NCBI RefSeq assembly: GCF_041081105.1
Contig: NZ_CP163528.1
Location: forward strand, 2,418,001-2,482,000
Length of the DNA stretch: 64,000 nucleotides
Source: Promicromonospora sp. Populi
GTDB taxonomy: Bacteria > Actinomycetota > Actinomycetes > Actinomycetales > Cellulomonadaceae
Direction of reading: 5' to 3'
Shown: positions 8,055 to 16,717 of the stretch, in pieces
How the letters are laid out: each line of letters starts with the position of its first letter
Numbering within the stretch: the stretch's first letter is position 1
The notes under the pieces: generated by a model
What the model was told of the DNA's origin: nothing
The model's input: the letters and a program-made list of their open reading frames with translations, nothing else
Databases searched by the model: none
Made by a program: the position numbers and the translations under genes

Positions 8055-9170
8055 TCAGCCGGCGATCTCCGACTTCTTGGGCCGCGCGAGCAGTGTCGCC
8101 GCGAGGTCGGACAGGGGCAGCTTGCCCGCCAGCACGTCGACCACACCGGTGGTGATCGGCATCTCGACGTCGTGGGCGCGGGCCAGCTCCAGCACCGATT
8201 GGGACGACTTGACGCCCTCCGCGGTGCCGCCGGTCGCCTTGATCGCCTCGGCGAGCGCCATCCCCTCCCCCAGGTGCTTGCCGAGCCGGTGGTTGCGCGA
8301 CAGCGGCGACGCGCACGTCGCCGTCAGGTCGCCCATGCCGGCCAGCCCGGAGAATGTCGCGACGTCGGCCCCGAGCGCGAGGCCGAGGCGCGTGATCTCC
8401 ACGAGGCCGCGCGTGATGAGCGCGGACAGCGTGTTCCAGCCGAAGCCCTGGCCCTGGGCCATGCCGGCCGCCAGGGCGATGATGTTCTTCACCGCGCCGC
8501 AGAGCTCCACGCCCACGACGTCGGTGTTGGTGTACGGGCGGAAGTAAGCAGTCGAGCACGCGGAGGCCACAAGCTGCGCCGTGGCCTCGCTGCGCGAGGC
8601 GACCACGGTCAGCGTCGGCTGCCGCTCCGCGATCTCGGGTGCCAGGTTGGGGCCGGAGACGACGGCGACACGTTCGTCGGGCAGGTCCAGCACCTCGGCG
8701 ATGACCTGGCTCATGCGCTTGTCCGTGCCGAGCTCCACACCCTTCATCAGGGAGACGACGACGGCGTCCGGCGCCGCCACCTGGTGCACCAGGTCCTTCA
8801 TCGACTCCAGGGTCGCGCGCGCCACCTGGGACGGCACCGACACGACCACTATCGACGCGCCCCGCAGGGCGACGGCCGGGTCGGTAGTGCCGTGCATAGC
8901 GGGCAGCTGCACACCCGGCAGGTACTTCTCGTTGCGGTGCTTCCGGTCGACGGCGTCGAGCACGTCGGCGTCCCGGCCCCACAGGGTGACGTCGCACCCG
9001 GCGTCGGCCAGGACCATCGCGAACGTGGTGCCCATCGAGCCCGCGCCGAGCACGGCGACCTTCGTCGGTGCTGGCGGCTGTGCTGGCGGCTGTGCTGGCG
9101 GCTGTGCTGGCGTCTGCGCTGTGGGCGTGGGCGGCTGTTCTGCGGGCGTCTGTCCTGAAGGCGCGCTCAC
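8055..9170 (-). CDS. gpsA: Glycerol-3-phosphate dehydrogenase [NAD(P)+]
   Basis: It makes sn-glycerol-3-phosphate from dihydroxyacetone phosphate, the first step of phospholipid synthesis. The Rossmann motif VAVLGAGSMGTTFA, the active-site segment GVELCGAVKNIIALAAGMAQ and FSGLAGMGDLTATC are typical. The true start is GTG 9170, overlapping the plsC stop in a GTGA; an upstream open frame merely fuses it with shadow sequence. The N-terminus has a 35-residue extension with a PPAQ repeat (three nearly identical 12-bp units around 9068-9115), absent from normal GpsA. The downstream neighbour ddl, common in relatives, is not present. Confidence 0.93.
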   Translation of the reverse strand: MSAPSGQTPAEQPPTPTAQTPAQPPAQPPAQPPAPTKVAVLGAGSMGTTFAMVLADAGCDVTLWGRDADVLDAVDRKHRNEKYLPGVQLPAMHGTTDPAVALRGASIVVVSVPSQVARATLESMKDLVHQVAAPDAVVVSLMKGVELGTDKRMSQVIAEVLDLPDERVAVVSGPNLAPEIAERQPTLTVVASRSEATAQLVASACSTAYFRPYTNTDVVGVELCGAVKNIIALAAGMAQGQGFGWNTLSALITRGLVEITRLGLALGADVATFSGLAGMGDLTATCASPLSRNHRLGKHLGEGMALAEAIKATGGTAEGVKSSQSVLELARAHDVEMPITTGVVDVLAGKLPLSDLAATLLARPKKSEIAG

Positions 9171-9922
9171 GGGCGCTCCACCGGCGGGTAGCTCGTCATC
9201 TTGACCTCGTAGTCGGGGTGCTTGCGCAGGTCGAACCGCGGTTTGGGGGCAACCTCGCCGCGGATCTGCTCCAGCTCGGCGGTGATGCCGTCCATGATCC
9301 GCGACGTGGCCTCGCGCAGGGTGGCGTTGTCCTGCGGGCGACCATAGAGGTCGCTCAGGTCCACTGGTGGGCCGGTCTGGATGGTCACCTTCTTGCGCGG
9401 GAACGGCCAGCGCAGCATGCCGTACCGCGGCATGATCTCGGTGACCCCCCACTGGGCGATCGGGAGCACCGGCAGGCGCGTCGTCAGGGCGATCCGGGCC
9501 ACTCCGGTCTTGCCCTCCATCGGCCAGTACTCGGGGTCCCGCGTCAGCGTGCCCTCCGGCAGGATCGCCACGCAGGCCCCGTCGCCGAGCTGGCTCGCGG
9601 CGTCCCGCAGCGACTCGGCGGCCTTCGTCGAGTCCCGGTCGACGGGAATCATCTTGGTGGCCCGCAGGGCCCACCCCGTCAGCGGCGACGTGAACAGGCC
9701 GCGCTTGGCCAGGATGCGCGGCTCCCGGCCGTTGTCGAAGAGGTAGTGCGCGATCGTCAGCGCGTCGAGCTCGGTGACGTGATTGGCCGCGGCGATGAAC
9801 CCGCCCTTGGCCGGGAAGTTCTCCCCGCCCTTCCAGTCGTACTTGCACAGCGCGAACATGAGGTTGCGCACGATGAACGCGACCAAGCGGAACATGCGCG
9901 ACTCAGGACGAGGGATGGACAC
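9167..9922 (-). CDS. plsC: 1-acyl-sn-glycerol-3-phosphate acyltransferase
   Basis: The 251-residue membrane-associated enzyme transfers an acyl chain to lysophosphatidic acid. The catalytic HX4D motif (NHVTELD, about residue 47) and the PEGT motif in ILPEGTLTRDPE are intact. Its stop overlaps the gpsA start by 4 bases, so the two lipid-synthesis steps are translationally coupled. GTG 9922 is chosen because TATCCT lies 7 bases upstream. Confidence 0.92.
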   Translation of the reverse strand: MSIPRPESRMFRLVAFIVRNLMFALCKYDWKGGENFPAKGGFIAAANHVTELDALTIAHYLFDNGREPRILAKRGLFTSPLTGWALRATKMIPVDRDSTKAAESLRDAASQLGDGACVAILPEGTLTRDPEYWPMEGKTGVARIALTTRLPVLPIAQWGVTEIMPRYGMLRWPFPRKKVTIQTGPPVDLSDLYGRPQDNATLREATSRIMDGITAELEQIRGEVAPKPRFDLRKHPDYEVKMTSYPPVERP

Positions 9923-9929
9923 GGCCGAA

Positions 9930-9935
9930 AGGATA
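9930..9935 (-). promoter_or_regulatory. Leaderless -10 box (TATCCT) for plsC-gpsA
   Basis: On the minus strand TATCCT ends 7 bases before GTG 9922, giving plsC-gpsA a promoter separate from murA. Confidence 0.55.
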
Positions 9936-9971
9936 CTCGGCCGCGCCCCCTCCTCTGGTAGCGCCCCCGGG

Positions 9972-11288
9972 TCAGCCGCGGGCGACGTCGGCGCCGAGGG
10001 CTTCCAGCTTGGCCTGGAAGTTCTCGTAGCCCCGGTCGATCAGGCCGATGCCGCGCACCGTGGACTGGCCCTTGGCGGCCAGGGCCGCGATGAGGTGGCT
10101 GAACCCGCCGCGCAGGTCCGGGACCTCGATGTCGGCAGCGGAGAGCGGCGTCGGTCCGGAGATGACGGCGGAGTGGTGGAAGTTGCGCTGGCCGAACCGG
10201 CAGTCGCGGCCGCCCAGGCACTCCTTGTAGACCTGGATCGTGGCGCCCATCTTGCGCAGGGCGTCGGCGAAGCCGAACCGGTTCTCGTACACGGTCTCGT
10301 GCACGATCGACAGGCCGTTGGCCTGCGTGAGCGCGACGACGAGAGGCTGCTGCCAGTCGGTCATGAAGCCGGGGTGCACGTCGGTCTCGAGCACTATGGA
10401 CTTCAGGTCGCCGCCGGCGTGCCAGAAGCGGATCCCGTCGTCCTGCACCTCGAACCGGCCGCCGACCTTCCGGTACGTGTTGAGGAAGGTCATCATGTCG
10501 GCCTGCGTAGCGCCCTTGACGGTGATGTCGCCGCCCGTGGCAAGAGCCGCCGCGGCCCAGGAGGCGGTCTCGATCCGGTCGTTCAGGGCGGTGTGGGTGT
10601 ACCCGTCGAGGCGGTCGACGCCCTCGATCCGGATCACGCGGTCGGTGTCGACCGAGATGATGGCGCCCATCTTCTGCAGCACCGCGATGAGGTCCATGAT
10701 CTCGGGCTCGATGGCCGCACCGGACAGCTCGGTGATGCCGTCCGCGCGGACGGCCGTGAGCAGTGTCTGCTCAGTGGCGCCCACCGACGGGTACGGCAGG
10801 GAGATCTTGGTGCCCTGCAGGCGGCGCGGCGCGCGCAGGTGGATACCACCCGGCCGCTTGTCGACGACGGCGCCGAACTGGCGCAGGATGTCGAGGTGGT
10901 AGTTGATCGGCCGGTCGCCGATCCGGCAGCCGCCCAGGTCAGGGATGAACGCCTCGCCGAGCCGGTGCAGCAGCGGCCCGCAGAACAGGATCGGGATGCG
11001 GCTGGAACCGGCGTGGGCGTCGATGTCGGCCACGTGGGCCGACTCCACGTTGGACGGGTCGAGGTCCAGGATGCCGGCGTCGGTGTCGTACTTGACGTTC
11101 ACACCATGCAGGTCCAGGAGTCCCGAGACGACCTTGACGTCGCGGATCTGCGGAACGTTCCGCAGCACGCTCGGCGTCTCCCCCAGCAGGGAAGCCACCA
11201 TGGACTTCGACACGAAGTTCTTTGCGCCTCGAACGGTGATGGCCCCGGTCAACGGGTTGCCGCCGTTCACATACAGCAGATCGTTCAT
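9972..11288 (-). CDS. murA: UDP-N-acetylglucosamine 1-carboxyvinyltransferase
   Basis: First committed enzyme of peptidoglycan synthesis: transfers enolpyruvate from PEP to UDP-GlcNAc in the cytoplasm. The 438-residue length, the N-terminal GAKNFVSKSMVASLL and the active-site loop PDLGGCRIGDRPINYH are typical. The catalytic residue is Cys121, not the Asp found in fosfomycin-resistant mycobacterial MurA, so a fosfomycin-sensitive enzyme is expected. ATG 11288 follows a short GAGGAT ribosome site. The plsC gene begins 50 bases downstream in the same direction. Confidence 0.95.
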   Translation of the reverse strand: MNDLLYVNGGNPLTGAITVRGAKNFVSKSMVASLLGETPSVLRNVPQIRDVKVVSGLLDLHGVNVKYDTDAGILDLDPSNVESAHVADIDAHAGSSRIPILFCGPLLHRLGEAFIPDLGGCRIGDRPINYHLDILRQFGAVVDKRPGGIHLRAPRRLQGTKISLPYPSVGATEQTLLTAVRADGITELSGAAIEPEIMDLIAVLQKMGAIISVDTDRVIRIEGVDRLDGYTHTALNDRIETASWAAAALATGGDITVKGATQADMMTFLNTYRKVGGRFEVQDDGIRFWHAGGDLKSIVLETDVHPGFMTDWQQPLVVALTQANGLSIVHETVYENRFGFADALRKMGATIQVYKECLGGRDCRFGQRNFHHSAVISGPTPLSAADIEVPDLRGGFSHLIAALAAKGQSTVRGIGLIDRGYENFQAKLEALGADVARG

Positions 11289-11643
11289 ATCCTCGTCGTC
11301 GTCTCGTTCGTATCGATGATTTCGTACCGATGACTTGGTACCGATTCGTTCCGATGGATCTCCGATGACGGATCTCCGCTGGCGGACCCTCCCGGGGGCG
11401 CCCGGTCGATCCTGCCCCTCAGCGCCGGTCGTGCCAACACGTGCACGGGCGCGAGTATTCGCCGTTCACCACACCTTCACTCGCTGCCTGCACTCGCGGA
11501 GGCGCTCCTTCGCAGGTCGGGACGCCGCACTCGATGCCGCACTCCAGGGCTCCAGGGCGCCTGCGCGTTGCGGGTGTCGGCAGACTACGTCAAGACCCCA
11601 TCCGCGATATGAGACGCACCTTTCGAATCGCGGACCTGCTGCC
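11289..11643. other. Intergenic region between murA and the MHS transporter
   Basis: About 355 bases with no supported gene. The murA-proximal part carries scattered short CCGATG/CGATGA repeats (11300-11370). The plus-strand frame that opens at 11441 is in frame with the transporter gene but shows no family similarity in its first 70 codons, and I treat it as non-coding. Confidence 0.5.
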
Positions 11644-11649
11644 TAGTGT
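11644..11649 (+). promoter_or_regulatory. Leaderless -10 box (TAGTGT) for the MHS transporter
   Basis: TAGTGT ends 7 bases before ATG 11657, supporting that start over the upstream in-frame codon at 11441. Confidence 0.6.
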
Positions 11650-11656
11650 CGCGGGC

Positions 11657-13036
11657 ATGAGCACCCCTGCAACGCCGGCAGCCGGCACCACCGACGGCGG
11701 GCAGAGCGCCGCGCCGGCCGGGAACCCGCGTGGTCGCGTCGTCGTCGCCTCCCTCATCGGTACGTCGATCGAGTTCTACGACTTCTACATCTACGCGACG
11801 GCCGCCTCGCTGGTGTTCCCCGCGCTGTTCTTCCCGAACGCCGAGGACCCCACCACCCAGCTGCTGTCGTCCTTCGCCGTGTTTGGTGTCGCCTTCGTGG
11901 CGCGGCCGGTGGGCTCGGTGCTGTTCGGCCACTTCGGCGACCGCGTCGGCCGCAAGGCGACCCTGGTGGCGTCGCTGCTCACGATGGGTATCGCGACGAT
12001 CCTGATCGGCCTCATCCCCGCGGCGTCGACCCCGGGATGGGCCTTCGCGGCCCCGGCGGTGCTCGTGCTGTGCCGGTTCTGCCAGGGCCTCGGCCTCGGC
12101 GGCGAGTGGAGCGGCGCCGCGCTGCTCGCCACGGAGAACGCGCCGAAGGGCAAGCGCGCCATCTACGGCACGTTCCCGCAGCTGGGCGCGCCCATCGGCT
12201 TCATCCTCGCCAACACGGTGTTCATCGCCCTGTCGAGCACCCTGACACCCGAGCAGTTCGCCGACTGGGGCTGGCGCATCCCGTTCCTCGCGTCCGCGGT
12301 GCTCGTGATCGTCGGCCTGTGGGTGCGGCTCTCGCTGCTCGAGACGCCCGCGTTCCGCAAGGTCATCGAGGCCGAGGCGATCACCAGGGTGCCGGTGGCC
12401 AGCGTGTTCCGTACCTCGTGGCGGCAGATCGTGTCCGGCACGTTCATCATGCTGGCCACGTACGCGCTGTTCTACCTGATGACGACCTTCACCCTGAACT
12501 ACGGCATCGCCCCGACCGAGCCGATCGACGGCGCCCCCGCCGGCCTGGGCTTCGAGCGGATCGACTTCCTCTGGATGCTGATCGTCGGCGTCGTGTTCTT
12601 CGGCATCTTCACTCTCGTGTCGGGCCCGATGGCGGAGAGGTTCGGCCGACGCAAGCACCTCATCTGGGTCACCGTGGCGATCATCGTGTTCGGCGGCTCG
12701 TTCGTGCCGCTGTTCGCCGCGGGCCAGGTCGGCGCGCAGACCCTGCTGATCATCGGCTTCACGCTGATGGGCCTCACGTTCGGCCCGATGGCCGCCGTGC
12801 TGCCCGAGCTGTTCCCGGCCAACGTCCGGTACACGGGCTCCGGGATCGCCTACAACCTGTCGTCGGTCCTCGGGGCGGCCGTGGCCCCGTTCATCGCGGT
12901 GTGGCTGTGGGCACAGGCCGGCTCGCCGGTCCTCGTCGGCGTCTACCTCTCCGCGATGGCGGTGATCACGCTCGTCGCGCTGCTCCTGACGCGCGAGACG
13001 CGCGACGTCGACTACGACGACAACGTCACGGCCTGA
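11657..13036 (+). CDS. MHS-family MFS transporter (metabolite:proton symporter type)
   Basis: A 459-residue, twelve-segment carrier. The N-terminal GTSIEFYDFYIYATAASLVF, the loop motif FGHFGDRVGRKATLV and GLGLGGEWSGAALLATENAP are hallmarks of the metabolite:H+ symporter family (ProP, ShiA, KgtP relatives). Substrates in this family include shikimate, alpha-ketoglutarate, citrate and betaine; which one applies here cannot be read from sequence. It stands alone between murA and a hairpin terminator at 13069. Confidence 0.88.
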   Translation: MSTPATPAAGTTDGGQSAAPAGNPRGRVVVASLIGTSIEFYDFYIYATAASLVFPALFFPNAEDPTTQLLSSFAVFGVAFVARPVGSVLFGHFGDRVGRKATLVASLLTMGIATILIGLIPAASTPGWAFAAPAVLVLCRFCQGLGLGGEWSGAALLATENAPKGKRAIYGTFPQLGAPIGFILANTVFIALSSTLTPEQFADWGWRIPFLASAVLVIVGLWVRLSLLETPAFRKVIEAEAITRVPVASVFRTSWRQIVSGTFIMLATYALFYLMTTFTLNYGIAPTEPIDGAPAGLGFERIDFLWMLIVGVVFFGIFTLVSGPMAERFGRRKHLIWVTVAIIVFGGSFVPLFAAGQVGAQTLLIIGFTLMGLTFGPMAAVLPELFPANVRYTGSGIAYNLSSVLGAAVAPFIAVWLWAQAGSPVLVGVYLSAMAVITLVALLLTRETRDVDYDDNVTA

Positions 13037-13068
13037 GGACCAAACGCCAGGTCCCTTACTGCTACGTC

Positions 13069-13114
13069 CGACGCCGTCGCACGCCTTCCGAGCGGGAGGC
13101 GAGCGACGGCGTCG
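13069..13114. terminator. Strong hairpin between convergent MHS transporter and MarR genes
   Basis: Arms CGACGCCGTCGC (13069-13080) and GCGACGGCGTCG (13103-13114) are perfectly complementary, and the inner CGCCT/AGGCG continues the stem. No T-tract; likely a bidirectional terminator. Confidence 0.65.
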
Positions 13115-13152
13115 AACGTTGGATGCAAGCCAGACCAGGCAACGCGGCGGAG

Positions 13153-13614
13153 TCATGGGGCCCTGAGCGAGCGCGCAGATTCGGAGTACACCTGGCTGGC
13201 GGCGTCGATGTAGGTAGCGATTCCCGACAGCTGCTCGCTCGACATGGCGGCCAACGCGGCAGCGATGGGTGCCCGGACGGCCTCGAGCGTGCGTTCCAGA
13301 TCGCCGGGCAGCATGCCGGTGTGCTCGACGACGACGCGCCTACGGTCGCCAGGGTCGTCCCCACGACGCGCAATCCCGGCGTCGATGAGCCGGTCCACGA
13401 GCCGAGATCCAGCCGCAAGCGACAGGCCGAGTCGACGGGCAAGCTCGCCGCTCGTTATCGGCCCCTCCAGGTCGAGAAGGTTGCTCGCTTGATAGTCCGT
13501 GCCCGACAGGCCAACCGAGTCGGCAGCGGCCTGGTGGAACAGCGTCAAGGCGGCCAGGTATCGGCGATACGCCGCTGGGTCCAGGGCCCGGCCTTGTCTA
13601 GTATTTGCGTTCAT
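13153..13614 (-). CDS. MarR-family transcriptional regulator
   Basis: About 153 residues with a winged helix-turn-helix (PITSGELARRLGLSLAAGSR, LVDRLIDAGIARRGDDPGDR, RRVVVEHT wing). The start at ATG 13614 (MNANTRQGRALDPAAYRRYL) is preferred over 13635: it has GGGAG about 10 bases upstream and the extra seven codons are not family-like. Only 15 bases separate it from the divergent gene at 13630. It therefore probably regulates itself and the following two-gene unit from one shared operator. Confidence 0.85.
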   Translation of the reverse strand: MNANTRQGRALDPAAYRRYLAALTLFHQAAADSVGLSGTDYQASNLLDLEGPITSGELARRLGLSLAAGSRLVDRLIDAGIARRGDDPGDRRRVVVEHTGMLPGDLERTLEAVRAPIAAALAAMSSEQLSGIATYIDAASQVYSESARSLRAP

Positions 13615-13636
13615 GCAACTATTGCTCCCATGCAAC
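13612..13636. promoter_or_regulatory. Direct repeat CATGCAAC overlapping both divergent start codons
   Basis: CATGCAAC occurs at 13612-13619 and 13629-13636, 17 bases apart. The first copy contains the MarR start codon (minus strand) and the second contains the start codon of the SnoaL-like gene. A regulator bound here would block both genes. TAGTAT at 13600-13605 and TAGACT on the opposite strand are possible -10 boxes. Confidence 0.4.
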
Positions 13637-14043
13637 AGAGTCTAGAACATCTTCTCGATCAGATGGTGACGGCGTGGGATTCCGGCGATGCGCAGGCGTA
13701 CGCAAGCTTGTTCACCCCGACCGCGACGTACGTGACCTTCGCCGGCTCGGTGAGCAGCGGGCGGGATGCCATCGCGCGCGATCACGAGCCGGTGCTCACC
13801 CGATTCCAGAGAGGCAGCCGGATGCGCATGCGCGTCACGAGCACGCGCCTCATCAGCGACGACGTGGCCATCGTGGTGAGTGAGGGTGGCATCAGCAAGG
13901 GCAAGCGCATCCCGCTCGACAAGGTGCAGACGTTCGTCCTAGAGCGTCAGCTGGACGGGACATGGCTCTGCTCCGCGTTCCAGAACAGCAAGAAGAACAG
14001 GCTGATGATCTGGCTCGCCAGTCGTGGCGGTGATCGAGCGTGA
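13630..14043 (+). CDS. SnoaL/NTF2-like (DUF4440, SgcJ/EcaC-type) protein
   Basis: A 137-residue protein, MQQSLEHLLDQMVTAWDSGD followed by AQAYASLFTPTATYVTFAGS, with the alpha+beta cone-fold pattern of the SnoaL/DUF4440 superfamily. Members are small binding proteins, cyclases, isomerases or antibiotic-associated oxidoreductase partners; no catalytic residues can be assigned here. The stop overlaps the next start by 4 bases (GTGA at 14040), so both genes are translated together. The divergent MarR gene is the likely regulator. Confidence 0.75.
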   Translation: MQQSLEHLLDQMVTAWDSGDAQAYASLFTPTATYVTFAGSVSSGRDAIARDHEPVLTRFQRGSRMRMRVTSTRLISDDVAIVVSEGGISKGKRIPLDKVQTFVLERQLDGTWLCSAFQNSKKNRLMIWLASRGGDRA

Positions 14044-14699
14044 GTGATGTCCCACCAGAGGCGGTCTGCATCGTGGGCGCCGCGGGGCGTACCGGAGCTC
14101 ACCTGGTCGATCTTGCGCTCGGGCGCGGCCTCGCAGTGACCGTCGTCGTCCGTGATCGGCGACGCCTGCAGCGTGCGGACGTCGAAGTGGTCGAGGCTGA
14201 TGCCGCCAGATTCCCCATCGCGGGTGGCGTCCTCCGTGACGGCATGCCGGTCATCTCCGCAATCGCCCCTCACGGTCGCGGCCCGACCACCGCAGTGAGC
14301 GACGCCACGCGCAACTTGGTTCGCTCCATGGAGGCCCTCGACAATCCCGGACGACTCGTCATCACGAGCAGCAGGAACCTGGTGGCCACCAGGCCGTGGT
14401 TCTTCGTCGCGCCGACCAAATTCGCGTTCAGGCACGTCTACGCAGACCTGACGAGAGCCGAGGACCTTGTCCGGGGCTCCGCGCTGGCGTGGACCATCGC
14501 ACGAGCGACTCGACTGACCGACAACGTTCCGCGCGGAAGCGTCTGGACCGACCACGAGCCGAACGCCACGGGTGGCGACTGGCAGCTCCCACGACCCGAC
14601 TACGCGCGCGCCCTACTGGACCTCGCCCTCGCGACGTCGCCGCGGCACATGACCATCGGGATCAATGGCGGTAGGCCTTCATCGGCTCAACCTCGCTGA
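14040..14699 (+). CDS. NAD(P)-binding atypical SDR (NmrA/NAD(P)H-binding type)
   Basis: A 219-residue protein with an N-terminal Rossmann glycine motif (VCIVGAAGRTGAHLVDLALG) and the atypical-SDR segment RLVITSSRNL. It lacks the YxxxK pair of classical SDRs, which fits the NAD(P)H-binding/NmrA-like group of sensors and quinone/flavin reductases. It forms a two-gene unit with the SnoaL-like protein under a likely MarR control, an arrangement often seen for stress or xenobiotic response. It is convergent with the ABC permease, with only 12 bases between them. Confidence 0.75.
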   Translation: MSDVPPEAVCIVGAAGRTGAHLVDLALGRGLAVTVVVRDRRRLQRADVEVVEADAARFPIAGGVLRDGMPVISAIAPHGRGPTTAVSDATRNLVRSMEALDNPGRLVITSSRNLVATRPWFFVAPTKFAFRHVYADLTRAEDLVRGSALAWTIARATRLTDNVPRGSVWTDHEPNATGGDWQLPRPDYARALLDLALATSPRHMTIGINGGRPSSAQPR

Positions 14700-14711
14700 C
14701 TGGACCCGCTC

Positions 14712-15680
14712 TCAGCCGTCGCGGGTAGTGAGCCGGGCATAAGCCAGCGAGAGACCGATGACCAGGTAGCACAGCGCCCGGAACGCGCCCTCGGCCAGCC
14801 CGTCGAACGACACCGGGTCCCGGATCAGGTCGACCAGGCTGTCCAGCGACGACGGCAGCAGGTACGGGTGCAGCCAGTCCAGCGCCGAGAACTGCAGCAG
14901 CACCTGGGAGACGATCAGTCCGCCGAGCACGCTCACGACCACGACCATGGGGTGCTCGGTGGACGCCGAGATGGCCAGCGCCACGGCGCCGACCGCCATC
15001 AGGTACACCGTTGCCCAGGCGATCGCGATCGCCAGCCGCCACAGCACACCCCCGATCGACAGCTCCGTGCCGGACATCGACACCAGGCCGTCGGTCCCGG
15101 CGAGGACCAGCCCGGTCACCAGACCGGACGTGACGACCAGCGTGGACGCTGCCAGGGCGACGACGAGCACACCTACCGACTTGACCACCAGCAGCCGGCC
15201 ACGGGCCACCGGGGCGAGCAGCCAGCCCCGCAGCGCACCGGTGGACTGCTCGCCGGCAAGCGCGTCACCGCTCGCCATCGCCACGGTCAACGGCAGCAGG
15301 AGCATCAGCAGCGTCATCAGCGACCCAAGCGGCAGCACAAAGGCGCTGGTGGCCATCGTCACGAAGATCGGCGCCTCCCCGCCGGCCCCGGCCGCCCCTG
15401 GGCCGACCGGTGCTGATGCCCCCGGACCGTCCAGCGACAGATCGACGGCCACGCCGGTGATCACCGGGAGCGCGGCCAGCAGAGCGAGCACAACAAGCGT
15501 CCTCGGCCGCCGGAAGATCCACCGCACCTCGGCCCGCAGCAGGCGTCCGAACGGGGCGCGACGCCGGGCGGGCAGGACCTCGGGCGGGACGGTGCCCTCC
15601 GGGAGGGTCATCGGGCCGGTCGCCATCGGGCCACCTGTCGTCATCGGGCCACCTGTCGCCATCGGGCCACTTGTCGTCAT
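14712..15680 (-). CDS. ABC transporter permease (ABC-2 type)
   Basis: A 322-residue membrane protein with six hydrophobic segments; the conserved GDALAGEQSTGALRGWLLAP before the second segment is typical of ABC-2/NosY-type permeases. It would form the membrane part of the exporter with the ATPase encoded just upstream; its ATG overlaps the ATPase stop (ATGA at 15677). The N-terminus is odd: about 25 residues of GPMATGGPMTTG repeat, encoded by 18-bp tandem units (15609-15680), precede the normal start of the family. Confidence 0.85.
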   Translation of the reverse strand: MTTSGPMATGGPMTTGGPMATGPMTLPEGTVPPEVLPARRRAPFGRLLRAEVRWIFRRPRTLVVLALLAALPVITGVAVDLSLDGPGASAPVGPGAAGAGGEAPIFVTMATSAFVLPLGSLMTLLMLLLPLTVAMASGDALAGEQSTGALRGWLLAPVARGRLLVVKSVGVLVVALAASTLVVTSGLVTGLVLAGTDGLVSMSGTELSIGGVLWRLAIAIAWATVYLMAVGAVALAISASTEHPMVVVVSVLGGLIVSQVLLQFSALDWLHPYLLPSSLDSLVDLIRDPVSFDGLAEGAFRALCYLVIGLSLAYARLTTRDG

Positions 15681-16717
15681 CGGGCCGCCTCCGGCTCGTC
15701 GGTGTCCAGCTCGCCTGCCAGCTCGCCGACCACCTCGCCGACGTCGTGCGTAAGCCGCGCGAAGGCCTCCTCCAGCCCCGTGCGCTCCCGCCGGGCCTCG
15801 TCCACGCCGACGCCGGCCCGGACCAGCGTCTCGATCACGGTCGCCGGGGACGTCGTCGTAAGGTCCACCCGCACGCCGTCGGGCGCGAGCCGCGCGGGGA
15901 TCCGGTGGTCGCGCAGGGTGTCGACGGCGGACGCACCGTCCGACGTGGACACGAGCAGCGTGGGGCTGCCGGACTCCAGGAGGTCGTCCAGCGCGCCCTG
16001 CGCCACGACGACACCCTGGTTCAGCACGACCACGTGCGTGCAGGTGGCCTCGACCTCCGCCAGGAGGTGCGACGAGACGAGCACCGTCACACCGGCTGCG
16101 TGCAGCTCGGCGATGATCCGGCGGACCTCCTGCGTGCCGGCCGGGTCGAGTCCGTTCGTCGGCTCGTCCAGCACCACGAGCCGACGCGGCGCCAGCAGCG
16201 CCGAGGCAAGCCCCAGACGCTGCTTCATGCCGAGCGAGTAAGCGCGGTACTTCTTCCTGGCCGCGTCCGCCAGGCCGACCCGCTCCAGCGCGTCCGACAC
16301 GACGCCGTCCAGCCCTCCACCGGCCAGTCCCCTGCCGGCCAGCAACGGCTCGGCGGCGGCGAACCGCAGCAGGTTCTCCCTGCCGGACAGGAACGGGTGG
16401 AAGCCCGGCCCCTCCACCAGCGCCCCGACGTGCGGGAGCACGTGGTCGACCTCGTCGGGTACCCGCACCCCCAGCAGCTCGATCTCGCCCTCGGTCGGTC
16501 GCACCAGCCCGAGCAGCATCCGGATGGTCGTCGTCTTGCCGGAGCCGTTCGGCCCCAGCATCCCGACCACCGCCCCTTCCGGCACCTCCAGGTCGACGCC
16601 GTCCACGGCGACAGCGCCGCGATAGACCTTGCGCAGCCCCCGGGTACGCGCCGCGAAGGCGGTACCGGATGCGCCCTTCGCCTCCGGTACCGCCACCTCG
16701 GCGCGCGCTGTGGTCAC
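15677..16717 (-). CDS. ABC transporter ATP-binding protein
   Basis: A 346-residue ATPase with Walker A (LGPNGSGKTTTI, about residue 55), signature YSLGMKQRLGLASALL, Walker B RLVVLDEPTNGLDP and switch His in VLVSSHLL. The C-terminal 80 residues form the regulatory extension typical of NatA/DrrA-like ATPases. It starts at GTG 16717, overlapping the stop of the LolA-like gene (GTGA), and ends overlapping the permease start. The three genes form one translational unit. Confidence 0.9.
   Translation of the reverse strand: MTTARAEVAVPEAKGASGTAFAARTRGLRKVYRGAVAVDGVDLEVPEGAVVGMLGPNGSGKTTTIRMLLGLVRPTEGEIELLGVRVPDEVDHVLPHVGALVEGPGFHPFLSGRENLLRFAAAEPLLAGRGLAGGGLDGVVSDALERVGLADAARKKYRAYSLGMKQRLGLASALLAPRRLVVLDEPTNGLDPAGTQEVRRIIAELHAAGVTVLVSSHLLAEVEATCTHVVVLNQGVVVAQGALDDLLESGSPTLLVSTSDGASAVDTLRDHRIPARLAPDGVRVDLTTTSPATVIETLVRAGVGVDEARRERTGLEEAFARLTHDVGEVVGELAGELDTDEPEAAR

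Noticed and set aside
8055..9848. Open frame fusing an upstream stretch to GpsA
   Set aside because: The part upstream of 9170 is the plsC gene read in the wrong frame; the GTGA overlap marks the true gpsA start.
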